Assembly: GCA_963975425.1 (NCBI GenBank)
Contig: CAXBGS010000001.1
Coordinates: 496,001-560,000 of the forward strand
DNA: 64,000 nt
Source: CAXBGS01 sp963975425
GTDB lineage: Bacteria > Planctomycetota > Planctomycetia > Pirellulales > Pirellulaceae
Direction: 5' to 3'
This document shows positions 27,172 to 36,413 of this stretch, piece after piece (within the stretch, counting starts at the first letter, position 1; the number at the start of each line of letters is the position of its first letter). The position numbers and the translations under genes are program-made. The notes under the pieces are model-generated. The model did not search any database, had not been told where the DNA came from, and saw only the letters and a list, made by a program, of their open reading frames with translations.

Positions 27172-28744
27172 TTGTATCCTCTTGGCTTGCTGAGATCGGA
27201 TGATGGCCATATGTATGGTCTAAAACATTGCCCAACTCGTCGTCCGCATTCACTGCATCTGGCAATACGGACTGCCAACCACCGGACAATATCTCGGACA
27301 ACTCTTGAGTGTGGGCGGCGTACTCAGCCTGGGTCGCTAAGTTTCGAGATTCGAGTGCATCGGACTCGTGGTCATACAACTCGCGGCTCAACACGTCGTC
27401 TGAATTCCACTTGCGCCACTCGACATAGCGAAAGCGGTCTGTGCGAACGGCATAGCCCATGATGTCGCCGTGGCCTGAATGCCGACTGCCCGCGTTTGCG
27501 CGGGGGTACTGGCTCAACGCAGCGAGTTTCCACGCTCGATCTGGATCGTCGACAAGCGGCTTGAAGCTAATCCCTTCCAGACCGACCGGCGTTTCTAACT
27601 GGCAAACATCAGTTAACGTCGGATACAGATCAACCAATTCCACAATTGCGTCAGACGTCTCGCCAGCATGCTCTTGCCCGGGAATCGAAACGATCAACGG
27701 GACGCGAGTCGACCACTCGTAATTGTTGGCTTTGGTCCACAGACCTTGCTCGCCCAGGTGAAACCCGTGATCACCCCACAGCACGACAACGGTGTTGTCT
27801 GCAAGCTGCAAGGCCGCCAACTGATCGATCAGTCGGCCAACCAGGGCGTCGACGTAGCTGACGCAGGCATAGTATCCGTGCCGTAATTCACGCACCTTTG
27901 ACGTGGAAATCTTTCCGTCCTGCGGAATGTCGCTGTACCCCTCTAATTCGGACCAACTGCGTGTCGCCAGTTCCGGTGCACCTATCGGATATCCATCGTT
28001 TTCCGGCAGCGGAATACTTGTGCGGTCATACAGCCGCCAGTATTTCTGAGGCGCACAAAAGGGAAGATGCGGCTTGCGAAACCCCACAGCTAAGAAAAAC
28101 GGTCGTTGCTGTTCCTGCAGTCGCGAAAGCGTTTGCACCGCAGCGTCGCAAACGACGCCGTCAATGTAAGTGTTATCGGGAACGTCGGCAGACTCGGATG
28201 CGGACCGTTTCAGCCCCGTCCCTTGTCGGTTCTTACGCGATGCGTATCGCAGCATCGGGTCGCGAACCACATCAAACCGAGCAGGAACAGACCATGATGG
28301 CGGATCCTTTGATGGCTTGCCGCTGCCGTGAAAAATCTTGCCAAGGCTTTCAGTGTGGTATCCGTTGTTCTTGAAGTGTTGCGGCAAGGTAACGACGTCG
28401 GGGACGGCATCACGAAAGTGGGTGCCCAAATCCCAAACCTTGATTGTGTCTGGTCGCCGACCGGTCAGCAACGAAAGCCGCGAAGGACTGCAAACAGCAA
28501 GTTGGCAGTACGCTCGATCAAAGATCGTCCCCCGACTTGCCAAATGATCGATATTCGGCGTGATTGCAGTGGCGTCGCCGTAACACCCCAGCGCCGGTCG
28601 CAGATCGTCGACGGCGATAAATAATACATTGGGACGCTGTGACTGACGCGTTTGCTCTGCCGCAACTGGACCCGCAGAACCACTAACGCAAAGGGCGATC
28701 ACGCATACAGGCAGCGCCAATCGTTTTCCTTGGGTCATGTTCAT
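27161..28744 (-). CDS. Iduronate-2-sulfatase-like sulfatase
   Basis: Exported type I sulfatase of 527 aa; signal peptide residues 8-29. The ATG chosen forms an ATGA overlap with the upstream lyase stop; an ATG four codons earlier is possible. Metal site RPNVLFIAVDDLRPALGCYG, formylglycine motif CSPSRLSLLTG with Cys85, LGKIFHG and WGDHGFHLGEQG. GKIFH and FHLGE are hallmarks of the iduronate-2-sulfatase group (S1_7). It overlaps the sialidase-sulfatase gene downstream by 11 bp. Polysaccharide target unproven. Confidence 0.92.
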   Translation of the reverse strand: MNMTQGKRLALPVCVIALCVSGSAGPVAAEQTRQSQRPNVLFIAVDDLRPALGCYGDATAITPNIDHLASRGTIFDRAYCQLAVCSPSRLSLLTGRRPDTIKVWDLGTHFRDAVPDVVTLPQHFKNNGYHTESLGKIFHGSGKPSKDPPSWSVPARFDVVRDPMLRYASRKNRQGTGLKRSASESADVPDNTYIDGVVCDAAVQTLSRLQEQQRPFFLAVGFRKPHLPFCAPQKYWRLYDRTSIPLPENDGYPIGAPELATRSWSELEGYSDIPQDGKISTSKVRELRHGYYACVSYVDALVGRLIDQLAALQLADNTVVVLWGDHGFHLGEQGLWTKANNYEWSTRVPLIVSIPGQEHAGETSDAIVELVDLYPTLTDVCQLETPVGLEGISFKPLVDDPDRAWKLAALSQYPRANAGSRHSGHGDIMGYAVRTDRFRYVEWRKWNSDDVLSRELYDHESDALESRNLATQAEYAAHTQELSEILSGGWQSVLPDAVNADDELGNVLDHTYGHHPISASQEDTNDD

Positions 28745-29688
28745 CGTGTGCTGCACTCTCTTGAGTCCTCCACCTTATTCTCGGACCATTGAAAGAACCC
28801 GATTGCATCAAGGTCCGTTCGCAGCACGCTGATGTCCGACTCCGAAAGATTTCCTAACGGAAGCCGGCAACCGCCCATGTCAAAACCACTCATGCCGAGC
28901 ACCGCCTTCATCGCCGGATGAAAGGGGAATCGGTTGAGCGTGCGAATCATCTTGACCGACAACGATTGCAACCGACGTGCTTCGTTCAGGTCACCTTGCG
29001 TAAATGCGTTGATGATTTGGTGATACAGCGGTGTGGCGATGTTATAAGTGCTGCCGATGCCGGCCCGACCACCCGTTGCCAGGGCCCCCAAGAGCATCTC
29101 ATCGCAACCCCAGACGACATCAAAACGTGCGTCCTCAAGCTCCAGGCACTCCTGAAACTCAAAAAGTTTCGTATCGGTGTATTTCAGCCCCACGAGATTC
29201 CCGATGCGATCGCCGCCACACTTTAAAAACTGGACCATGTCCAATTGTGAACCGGTCAACACGGGAATGTGATAGTAATAGAACGGCAGGTCCTTCGCGG
29301 CACCGGCGATCTCGGCCATACACTGAACCAAAGTCGAGACGTCAGAGACTTTGAAATAGGAAGGGCAAGTTGCCGAGATTGCATCGGCCGCAATCTGTTT
29401 GGCATGCTCTGCTAGTCGCCGAGATTCAGAAATACTGTTGTGCCCAACCTGAACCATGACAGGCACGCGCCCGTCGACGGCTTTCACGTACGCTTCGGCA
29501 ACAACCATTCGTTCGCTGCTCGACAACGACATTCCTTCGCCCGTGCTGCCACAAACGTACAGGCCGTTGACGCCGCGTTGCAGCAAATATTCGACAACCG
29601 GAGCCACCATTGCCACGTTCACGTTGCCGTTTGGGTCAAGCGGCGTGTATGTGGCCGCGACCAGGCCATCAAGTTTCCGCATTTTCAT
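28741..29688 (-). CDS. nanA: N-acetylneuraminate lyase
   Basis: Class I aldolase that splits N-acetylneuraminate into N-acetylmannosamine and pyruvate. 315 aa, cytoplasmic TIM barrel of the DHDPS/NAL family. GSTGEG (residues 47-52) binds the pyruvate carboxylate, YYYHIPVLTG (Tyr139) and GLKYTD (Schiff-base Lys169) are in the positions expected for NAL, and YYHIP is more typical of sialate lyase than of dihydrodipicolinate synthase. Lying between sulfatases and beside a sialidase supports this call. It overlaps the next gene as ATGA. NanE/NanK for the next steps and a sialate transporter are not in the window. Confidence 0.87.
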   Translation of the reverse strand: MKMRKLDGLVAATYTPLDPNGNVNVAMVAPVVEYLLQRGVNGLYVCGSTGEGMSLSSSERMVVAEAYVKAVDGRVPVMVQVGHNSISESRRLAEHAKQIAADAISATCPSYFKVSDVSTLVQCMAEIAGAAKDLPFYYYHIPVLTGSQLDMVQFLKCGGDRIGNLVGLKYTDTKLFEFQECLELEDARFDVVWGCDEMLLGALATGGRAGIGSTYNIATPLYHQIINAFTQGDLNEARRLQSLSVKMIRTLNRFPFHPAMKAVLGMSGFDMGGCRLPLGNLSESDISVLRTDLDAIGFFQWSENKVEDSRECSTR

Positions 29689-29725
29689 GATGCTGACTTT
29701 GCTTTGTCGTTCATTTCAATGGATG

Positions 29726-31180
29726 TCATCGCTGCACCTTCGTATCACTGGAGCGTTTCGGTTTCAAATCGGGAACTTGCTTTGCTTCGCGCCGTGGCAA
29801 CCATTGTCGGTGCGAAGCGATCACACCCGCGAACGATTCATCACCCGCAAGGTTGTTCCATTCGTTGGGATCGACGGTGTGATCGTAAAGTTCTTCACTG
29901 TCGTCGGCGTATCGGATGTAACGCCAACGGTGGCTTCGCACGGCATGGTTGCCGCGCATGTAGGTCATCAGTGCGGGTGTTTGCCATTCGCTAGTCGGGT
30001 CTCGCAGCAGTGGCACCACGCTCTGGCCATCGCAGTTCGGATCGGTGGGCAAACCACAAAGTTCCAATAGCGTCGGGTACAGCACTGTCATGTCGATCGG
30101 TTGCTCACAACGACTGTCCGCCGAGGTGATTCCCGGGGCGACCACGATGAAGGGAATGTGGTTGCTCTTTTCCCATAGAGCGAACTTTTCGATGTGATTC
30201 TTTTCGCCCAGATGAAATCCATGGTCCGACCACAGAACGACCACGGTGTTGTCCCGCCGCGGACTATTGTCCAATGCGTCGAGCACTCGGCCGATCTGCG
30301 CGTCGGCAAACGCAGCACAGGCGGCGTACGCACGCACAAAGTCTTGGTAGGCCCCGCTATGCCGCTGCTGGACGTTCATCATGCCTTGCCAGAACCACTG
30401 CTTACTGCGCATCAACGCACTCGCGCCAGTCGGCAGATCGATCCAGTCGTCTGCCAGACGAACAGGCAGTCCAATGTCTTGATAGGGTTCGTGATACGAA
30501 GCCGGAGCGAAAAAAGGTGAATGCGGTTTGTAGATTCCACATGCCAAAAATTGCGGACGGTCACTGACGGGTTGACCGAGTGCTTTGACACAGTAGCTGG
30601 CGGTGTGAAAATCAATCGCATCGACTGCGCGTTCAGGCCACGCTCCCCAATCGGTATTGAGCGAACCGTATTCAGGTGCATCGTTCAGCTTTTTCTCCGG
30701 ATACGTTTGTGGTCGCATCGGCTGAAAGTCATCAAAGGAATCATCATCATGGAACGCTCCGTCGAGTTGATGATGAAATATCTTCCCGGCACCGCGGACA
30801 TCGTAGCCTGCCGCCATGAATTGCTGCATGATTGTTTTGCGATTCGGAACTGCTCCGCGCCAGTCGCTCTTGTTGGCATAGACACCCGTTGTCGATGGAC
30901 GCAATCCGGTCAGAGTCGCAGCGCGAGACGGATTGCAAGCCGGTGACGCACAATAAGCCCGCGTGAACACCATCCCGCGTTGAGCCAAACGTTCAAGATT
31001 CGGTGTCCTGATCGGGGCTTTGTCATCGAGCAGAGAAATCCAATCGTTCATGTCGTCGACGACGAACATCAAAACGTCCGGCGGATTCGAATCGGCGGCA
31101 GCGGCGATCGTGAAGGCGCCACAGCAAACGACGGTGCTAACCCAACAGACCACTCGTTTTCGTATCGCCATCGCCAACAT
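29726..31180 (-). CDS. Iduronate-2-sulfatase-like sulfatase, first gene of the sialoglycan cluster
   Basis: Exported type I sulfatase of 484 aa. N-terminal signal (VVCWVSTVVCCGAFTIAAAA). Metal-binding PPDVLMFVVDDMNDW, formylglycine motif CNPSRAATLTG with Cys82, GAGKIFHH and WSDHGFHLGEKN. The ATG follows an AGAGAAGAG purine run. It lies 37 bp upstream of the lyase gene and is the promoter-proximal gene of the cluster, divergent from the XylR-like regulator. Closest in pattern to the sulfatase domain of the sialidase fusion (CxPSRAA, GLRPSTTG), suggesting local duplication. Target unproven. Confidence 0.91.
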   Translation of the reverse strand: MLAMAIRKRVVCWVSTVVCCGAFTIAAAADSNPPDVLMFVVDDMNDWISLLDDKAPIRTPNLERLAQRGMVFTRAYCASPACNPSRAATLTGLRPSTTGVYANKSDWRGAVPNRKTIMQQFMAAGYDVRGAGKIFHHQLDGAFHDDDSFDDFQPMRPQTYPEKKLNDAPEYGSLNTDWGAWPERAVDAIDFHTASYCVKALGQPVSDRPQFLACGIYKPHSPFFAPASYHEPYQDIGLPVRLADDWIDLPTGASALMRSKQWFWQGMMNVQQRHSGAYQDFVRAYAACAAFADAQIGRVLDALDNSPRRDNTVVVLWSDHGFHLGEKNHIEKFALWEKSNHIPFIVVAPGITSADSRCEQPIDMTVLYPTLLELCGLPTDPNCDGQSVVPLLRDPTSEWQTPALMTYMRGNHAVRSHRWRYIRYADDSEELYDHTVDPNEWNNLAGDESFAGVIASHRQWLPRREAKQVPDLKPKRSSDTKVQR

Positions 31181-31359
31181 ACGTCTCTTCTCTTTTGCAA
31201 TCCCGAATCCAACTGAGAGCGAATTGCTTCAAATCTTACCCGATGACGATGTAGCGATCATTGACATGTTGAGTAATATGATTGGCATTCTCACTACTGC
31301 CAAAAAACGCTTCTGGGCCTAAAAAACACGCACGCCGACGCGGGCCTGCGTAAAACATC
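31181..31359. promoter_or_regulatory. Divergent promoter region of the sialoglycan cluster and its regulator
   Basis: The 179 bp between the two divergent starts must hold the promoters and presumably the binding site of the XylR-like protein. It is more A+T-rich than the genes around it (TTGACATGTTGAGTAATATG at 31261). A convincing -35/-10 pair with normal spacing or a direct-repeat operator could not be assigned by eye. Confidence 0.5.
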
Positions 31360-32556
31360 ATGCGTAATAAAAATGCCGCGACGGGGACCAATAGCCGTAC
31401 CCAAGGCCATCGCCGTACCGCGGACGGCCAGCGAAACGTCTTGCTGGCTTTGAGTGTTTACAACCACGCTATCCATCACGGCGTCGCTCGATTCGGTCGC
31501 GATCATGGCTGGCATATACCGGCTGATCTAGAAGACGCCATTCCCAAAGGCTGGCGAGTCGACGGGGTCCTGACACATCTCGGGGCGCCGCAAGAGCTAT
31601 GGCGTCGACTGAGGCGACTGGATGCGCCGATCGTTGACCTTGCCGAAAGTCGTCCGAACATTGCGTTACCCCGAGTGACGATCGACAACGCGGCGATCGG
31701 GCGGATGGCGGCCGAGCACTTCTTGAATCGAGGCTATCGCAACTTTGCTTTCGTCCATCGCTGGGAATTGGGCGCGAGCAAGAAACGCCGTGACCACTTC
31801 GCAGCGACGATTTCCGCTGCCGGATACGCCTGCGAAACGCTTTCGTGGGGCAAAGAGCAGAAAACTTGCGCCGACACACCCGATCAGAGGCGTCGATGGA
31901 TCAAACGAAGACTCTCGCGTCTGCCGACGCCCCTGGCCGTGTTCGCCTCGCGAGACGTTGAAGCGGTTGCCGTGATTGATTCCTGTTTGGAATTGGGCCT
32001 GAACGTCCCGAATCAGATCGCGGTGCTGGGCGTCGGAAATTCGGAGGCAATTTGTGAATGCCTGCGGGTGCCACTTTCCAGTATCGAAGAGAACTGGGAA
32101 CAAGTTGGTTACGAAGGGGGCGTCCTGCTGGACCGACTGATGCGCGGCAAAGCTTCGCCGTCATCGCCGATCTATGTTCAACCGGGACGAGTCATTGAGC
32201 GGCGCAGCACGGATAGCTTGGCGGTCGATCACTCACAAGTCGTCTCGGCGCTGCGTTTCATCCATGACAACTTTCACCTTCCCATCAGCATGACCGATGT
32301 TGTCCGCCACGTAGGCATGTCGCGCAGTGGCTTGGAAAAGGCTTTCCGAGAACACTACATCCGTCCACCGATGGACGAAGTACGTCACGCCCGACTGGCG
32401 CGCGCCAAAGAGATGCTCGTCGAATCGGATGCAAAGATCGTCACGATTGCTCACCAAGTCGGCTTTCAAACTCCGCATAATCTCTGCCGAGTTTTCAAAC
32501 AAAAAACGGGAATGAGCCCTAAACAGTACCGAACCCACTTTAACGCAACGCCTTGA
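31360..32556 (+). CDS. XylR-like AraC-family transcriptional regulator
   Basis: Protein of 398 aa with the two-part build of E. coli XylR: an N-terminal LacI/periplasmic-binding-protein fold (about residues 25-285; FNFAFVHR-like strand NFAFVHRWELG, VAVLGVGNSEAICE) that senses a sugar, and a C-terminal AraC DNA-binding domain (about 290-395; SMTDVVRHVGMSRSGLEKAFREH and VGFQTPHNLCRVFKQKTGMSPKQYR). Divergent from the sulfatase/sialidase/lyase genes across 179 bp, so it is the likely regulator of that cluster, responding to a released monosaccharide. Activator or repressor cannot be told from sequence. Confidence 0.88.
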   Translation: MRNKNAATGTNSRTQGHRRTADGQRNVLLALSVYNHAIHHGVARFGRDHGWHIPADLEDAIPKGWRVDGVLTHLGAPQELWRRLRRLDAPIVDLAESRPNIALPRVTIDNAAIGRMAAEHFLNRGYRNFAFVHRWELGASKKRRDHFAATISAAGYACETLSWGKEQKTCADTPDQRRRWIKRRLSRLPTPLAVFASRDVEAVAVIDSCLELGLNVPNQIAVLGVGNSEAICECLRVPLSSIEENWEQVGYEGGVLLDRLMRGKASPSSPIYVQPGRVIERRSTDSLAVDHSQVVSALRFIHDNFHLPISMTDVVRHVGMSRSGLEKAFREHYIRPPMDEVRHARLARAKEMLVESDAKIVTIAHQVGFQTPHNLCRVFKQKTGMSPKQYRTHFNATP

Positions 32557-32584
32557 CCGGCATCCAGAAACCGGCATCCAGAAA
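32557..32584. repeat. 14-bp tandem duplication right after the regulator stop
   Basis: CCGGCATCCAGAAA occurs twice in exact tandem, starting at the base after the TGA of the XylR-like gene. Confidence 0.9.
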
Positions 32585-32652
32585 TCGTTGGCCCCGATAT
32601 TTCGCGTCTTAGGCGCGCAGTATTGCCAGTTCATTCCAAGCGCCCAGGGTCA

Positions 32653-33615
32653 TCAGAACAGTTGCCAAACCTTGGCTTCCAGCTCTCTTTCCAGCTCGGG
32701 ATCGTCCGCTCGAGCGAGCAAATCATAGTAGGCGTAGGGATATTTAAAGACGTGCCCAATGCCCAAGGTCTTGTCGCCACGTTTCTGCCAATACTGAACA
32801 TCAAGAGGCCGCAGCTCTGTCTGCAGATGGTCTTTGATTTTGCGCTCGCCAGACTGTGGTCCCATCCGAGTCACGGTGACATACTTGCGGAACGCGGTCC
32901 GGCAACTCTCGGCCCACTCGACATCGCCCATCGCAGCCAGTTCGACAAGCGATTGACCGAACGTCAACATGTGCCCGGCGAATCCTTGGCCGTAACCTTT
33001 GAACCGATCGATCGCCTGGCTCGCCTCTTTCAAGATGAATTTCGATGCCGCAACATCATCCGAGAAATCCGGGGGAACGACCGCGTCGTCGGGCTCGACA
33101 TCACGCCAAGGCTTGATCGCTCGAATCAAATCACAAATGCCATCCACCCTCTCGGGCGTTGCCGCCTCGGGCATCATCCGAAACGCCTTGATCGCGTGCA
33201 TGGCAAAGATTGCATCATGACCGACTTCTCGCAGCACTCCGCTGCCATCCGCTAAGGCTGTGCCAATCTTCGCCGGCGCATCGTTCACCGGATCATTCTC
33301 GGGAAACGGTTCACAAAGCTTCGACGGCGCCCAATTGCGATCAAACAATTCCACGATTCGAGCAGCCGCGATGTCATCCAAGTCGTTGTCGATACACATC
33401 AAGTGCGCCGAAATCATTGCGGCGCCGCGATGACCATCCGCAAAATAGCTCATCTCCGGCGCACGCGCCAGCGCATTGACACCGAGCAACACCAGTCGTT
33501 TCTCAGTCAAGCTACGTTCTTCTGCAATCGCCTGCCGGTGATCGCTCAGCAATAAGCCGCCCAATAACGCAGAGCTACTCGCAAAAAATTTACGTCGGTC
33601 CACATCAACATTCAT
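32653..33615 (-). CDS. Tat-exported protein of unknown function
   Basis: About 320 aa. The ATG chosen places DRRKFFASSSALLGGLLLS at residues 6-24, a twin-arginine signal peptide, so export in folded form is expected. The mature part is mixed alpha/beta with several His and Met (EMSYFADGHRGAAMISAHLM, HDAIFAMHAIKAFRMM, GQGFAGHMLTFGQS) but no motif I recognise. A cofactor is possible given Tat export; that is inference. It is the last gene of the minus-strand block, 252 bp after the transglutaminase-like gene, so co-transcription is uncertain. Confidence 0.6.
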   Translation of the reverse strand: MNVDVDRRKFFASSSALLGGLLLSDHRQAIAEERSLTEKRLVLLGVNALARAPEMSYFADGHRGAAMISAHLMCIDNDLDDIAAARIVELFDRNWAPSKLCEPFPENDPVNDAPAKIGTALADGSGVLREVGHDAIFAMHAIKAFRMMPEAATPERVDGICDLIRAIKPWRDVEPDDAVVPPDFSDDVAASKFILKEASQAIDRFKGYGQGFAGHMLTFGQSLVELAAMGDVEWAESCRTAFRKYVTVTRMGPQSGERKIKDHLQTELRPLDVQYWQKRGDKTLGIGHVFKYPYAYYDLLARADDPELERELEAKVWQLF

Positions 33616-33867
33616 TGAATTGCCATGCCGATTTACAAGTGAAGGTCGCGCCACTGGCCAACGGCCGCGTGATCATTCTGGCCAATGGCCACAGCGGGAG
33701 CTTTCGTGGGCCACCCAATCCAGTTTAAGTGAAAATCAAGATCGACGTACAAATTCGCATCATCGGGACGCCCGATGATCCTGAAAACATGAGCGTTTGG
33801 AAGACAAGATGCGGCGAAACTCACGCGGGGCTAGCTGCTGGCAATGTTTACCCAGGGCGTCCCTGTT

Positions 33868-34665
33868 TCACCAGGGCGCCCCCGGCAAGCGTTGGACGTC
33901 GACCAGCATCCGCAGCAGCTCGACGGGGTCACCGAATTGGGTGTAGATCGCCACATCGGATGCGTCGCGGCCATAGGCGATCGAAACACGCGCACCTTGC
34001 AGACTGCTTTGCGTCGGATCGAACGTGTACCACCTGCCGCCAACATAAGCCTCAAACCACGCGTGAAGATCCATCGGCTGAAGAGCCTCGAGGTACCCGA
34101 CGACCATTCGCGCGGGAATCGCGAGCGCGCGGCACAGAGCAATCCCGAGGTGCGCCATGTCTCGACAGACAGCCTGTGTCCTGCCGTTCACCTCGTAAGC
34201 GCTAATGATCTGTTGACCTGATCCTGGCATGTACTGCACTGTTTCGCGGATGTAGTCAACAATCGCTATACACTGGTCGTAACCGGGAACTCGACCGCCA
34301 ACCAGCGACGTGGCGAGCTGTGTAAAACGATCCGATTCGCAGTACCGGCTCGGCAACAAAAAGGGCAGAACGGCATCCGGCAAGTACTGGATTTCCACAA
34401 AGCGAGCACCGGGGGCCGAATCGGCAGCGTCGGCAGCTTCGATATCAGCGGAGGTGTGAATTGAAAACGGCCCGGCGGGCGCAACTAACCGTTGACACAA
34501 ATTACCAAATGGATCAGTGAACTCTACCGCGGGAACACTGGGCGTCAGGACATACTGTTCGCGGGCGATCCATTGCTGCACACCGCTGCGCGGCCGCAGC
34601 ATGAGTAAAAAAGGAGTCGCGACTGGGGCATCGAATTCGAGCGAACAGGAGGTGTGCAGCCACAT
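33868..34665 (-). CDS. Transglutaminase-like cysteine protease family protein
   Basis: Protein of 265 aa. An N-terminal beta-rich domain (residues 1-105) as in bacterial transglutaminase-like proteins is followed by the papain-like core with Cys167 (GRTQAVCRDMAHL), His201 (DLHAWFEAYV) and Asp216 (WYTFDPTQ). All three catalytic residues are present. Bacterial members are usually peptidases or amidases rather than cross-linkers. No signal peptide. The ATG at 34665 is preferred to a TTG one codon earlier. Co-oriented with GH130 and GT4 genes upstream, 205 bp away. Confidence 0.87.
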   Translation of the reverse strand: MWLHTSCSLEFDAPVATPFLLMLRPRSGVQQWIAREQYVLTPSVPAVEFTDPFGNLCQRLVAPAGPFSIHTSADIEAADAADSAPGARFVEIQYLPDAVLPFLLPSRYCESDRFTQLATSLVGGRVPGYDQCIAIVDYIRETVQYMPGSGQQIISAYEVNGRTQAVCRDMAHLGIALCRALAIPARMVVGYLEALQPMDLHAWFEAYVGGRWYTFDPTQSSLQGARVSIAYGRDASDVAIYTQFGDPVELLRMLVDVQRLPGAPW

Positions 34666-34870
34666 CAATAGATCCAGTAAAACTCAGCAGCCAGGTTCGT
34701 TCGGTAACATCGCTTGTATCTTATCAACGCAACCACGCGGTCAGCAGACAGATTCATTGCGCCGGCTCGATAAAACGCGATTTCCCAACCCGTGATCACC
34801 AATCAATTCGTGATGATATTGCGATGCAAGGCCGCCGCGCCTGCAATCGGTTCGTCCACGACCCCCGTCG

Positions 34871-36325
34871 CTAAGCATGCTTGAGAAGTTCCGAGACCAG
34901 ATCGTTCAGCGGTACGGTTGCGAACGTGGACGCGTAGTCCGACATCGCGTAAGGGAGCACCAAGCTGCCGTTGTGAATGATCGCGCCACAACTGTAGACG
35001 ACATTGGGAACATAGCCTTCTCGCTCATTTTCGTTTGGTTTCAACAACGGCTCTCGCAACCGGCCGATCACGCGAGATGGATCGTCAAGATCAAGCAGGA
35101 TGGCACCGATCGTGTACTTCCGCATCGGCCCGACTCCGTGTGTAAGGACGAGCCATCCGGCCTCGGTTTCAATCGGCGACCCGCAATTACCCATTTGGAC
35201 GAATTCCCAAGGATTCGTCGGCTTGAGAATGATTTCTTTTGTATTCCAAAAGTAGAGCAGATCGGAATACATCAGAAACAAATGCTCGCCGTCCTGACGG
35301 GAAAGCATCGCGTAATGACCGTTGACTTTTCGTGGAAAGAGCGCCATCCCTTTGTTTGCGATGGCCGGCCCGTTGAGAGTATGCATTTTGAAACGGCAAA
35401 AATCATTCGTTTCAAGCAATTGCGGCAATACCATTTTTCCGTCGTACGCGCTATACGTTGCGTAGTAGCATGATGTACCGTCTGGCTCAAAAAACTGGAC
35501 GAACCGGGCGTCTTCGATACCGTTGACCTCGGTTGGGCCGAATGGAAAAATCAGTCGCTCGGAGAGGTTTTGGTCAGTTGCGTATTCGATTTCGTAGTTT
35601 GACTTGGCCAGCATGACAACTTGTTCAACCAACGGGGCGAATTCGTCGTGGTGCATGCGGTGTTCGCGAAGCGTACGTTGTAACGCGTGTTCAAGTTGTT
35701 CAAGAGTGAAAGTGGTGTCGAGTGTTGCCAGTGCTTCCTCGGTAAACGGACCTCCAAGATTCAATTCGATCAGCTTTCGTCGAAATAGCGCGGATTCATA
35801 GCTTGAGTCGGGGACAAACTCGGGCGTCATCACGAACTTGGTGGGTTCATCAACAACAATTTCCAGCTGGTCATTGATCGTGAGCGATCGAAAGGTGATC
35901 GACGAAATGTGCCCCTCGCCCACCGCTCGCAGGCTGAGCACAAATCGCTTGGTCCCCAACGCCAATCTCGATTGATCGGGATGCAGAATCAGCGACGGGT
36001 TAAATAATGCGGCCGATTCCAGTGCGTACTCTTGCGTAAAGTAGGCGCCCATCAGCAACCGACGGTTCCGAGTGAGCGGCGTGTCGGTTAGTAGGTGCCC
36101 TTTGACGGCCAAGAACCGATTCTCGAAAAACTCTTCCGGTTTTTGGTGCCGTTCATGAAATTCTGTCAGCACTTGTTCCAACAAAGCATCGACTTCCGGT
36201 TCGGTCAGCGTGGAAACACGGCCGATAAGCCTCAAAATACGATCCTCGCCCGGCGGTTGAAAAGGCCGCAGGACCACGCGTCGTCGATTGGGTGAAAGGA
36301 CGATCCCGGTTCGTTCAATTTGCAT
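34871..36325 (-). CDS. GH130-family glycosidase/phosphorylase-like protein
   Basis: Protein of 484 aa in the GH130 five-bladed propeller family, which contains mannoside phosphorylases and hydrolases. Markers: ALFNPSLILH (about residue 106), GIEDARFVQFF (about 268), KDGKM-like stretch AYDGKMVLPQLLETNDF, MGNCGSPIETEAGWLVLTHGV (about 385-406). A helical insertion of about 80 residues (210-250) is longer than in short GH130 enzymes. Lies 88 bp downstream of the GT4 gene; a second GH130 gene flanks the GT4 on its other side. Whether it phosphorolyses a mannoside or acts on the GT4 product is inference. Confidence 0.83.
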   Translation of the reverse strand: MQIERTGIVLSPNRRRVVLRPFQPPGEDRILRLIGRVSTLTEPEVDALLEQVLTEFHERHQKPEEFFENRFLAVKGHLLTDTPLTRNRRLLMGAYFTQEYALESAALFNPSLILHPDQSRLALGTKRFVLSLRAVGEGHISSITFRSLTINDQLEIVVDEPTKFVMTPEFVPDSSYESALFRRKLIELNLGGPFTEEALATLDTTFTLEQLEHALQRTLREHRMHHDEFAPLVEQVVMLAKSNYEIEYATDQNLSERLIFPFGPTEVNGIEDARFVQFFEPDGTSCYYATYSAYDGKMVLPQLLETNDFCRFKMHTLNGPAIANKGMALFPRKVNGHYAMLSRQDGEHLFLMYSDLLYFWNTKEIILKPTNPWEFVQMGNCGSPIETEAGWLVLTHGVGPMRKYTIGAILLDLDDPSRVIGRLREPLLKPNENEREGYVPNVVYSCGAIIHNGSLVLPYAMSDYASTFATVPLNDLVSELLKHA

Positions 36326-36413
36326 GATGGCCGAATTTGACGGCTTTCCTTACGTGGATTTGGTGTGGCACATTGGCTTCGCGTACGAAGTGTTGCTGCG
36401 TTCACAAAAGAGA

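Noticed and set aside
28741..29688. The lyase as dihydrodipicolinate synthase (DapA)
   Set aside because: YYYHIP and GLKYTD spacing, plus the sialidase neighbour, fit N-acetylneuraminate lyase better; related keto-acid aldolases are not fully excluded.
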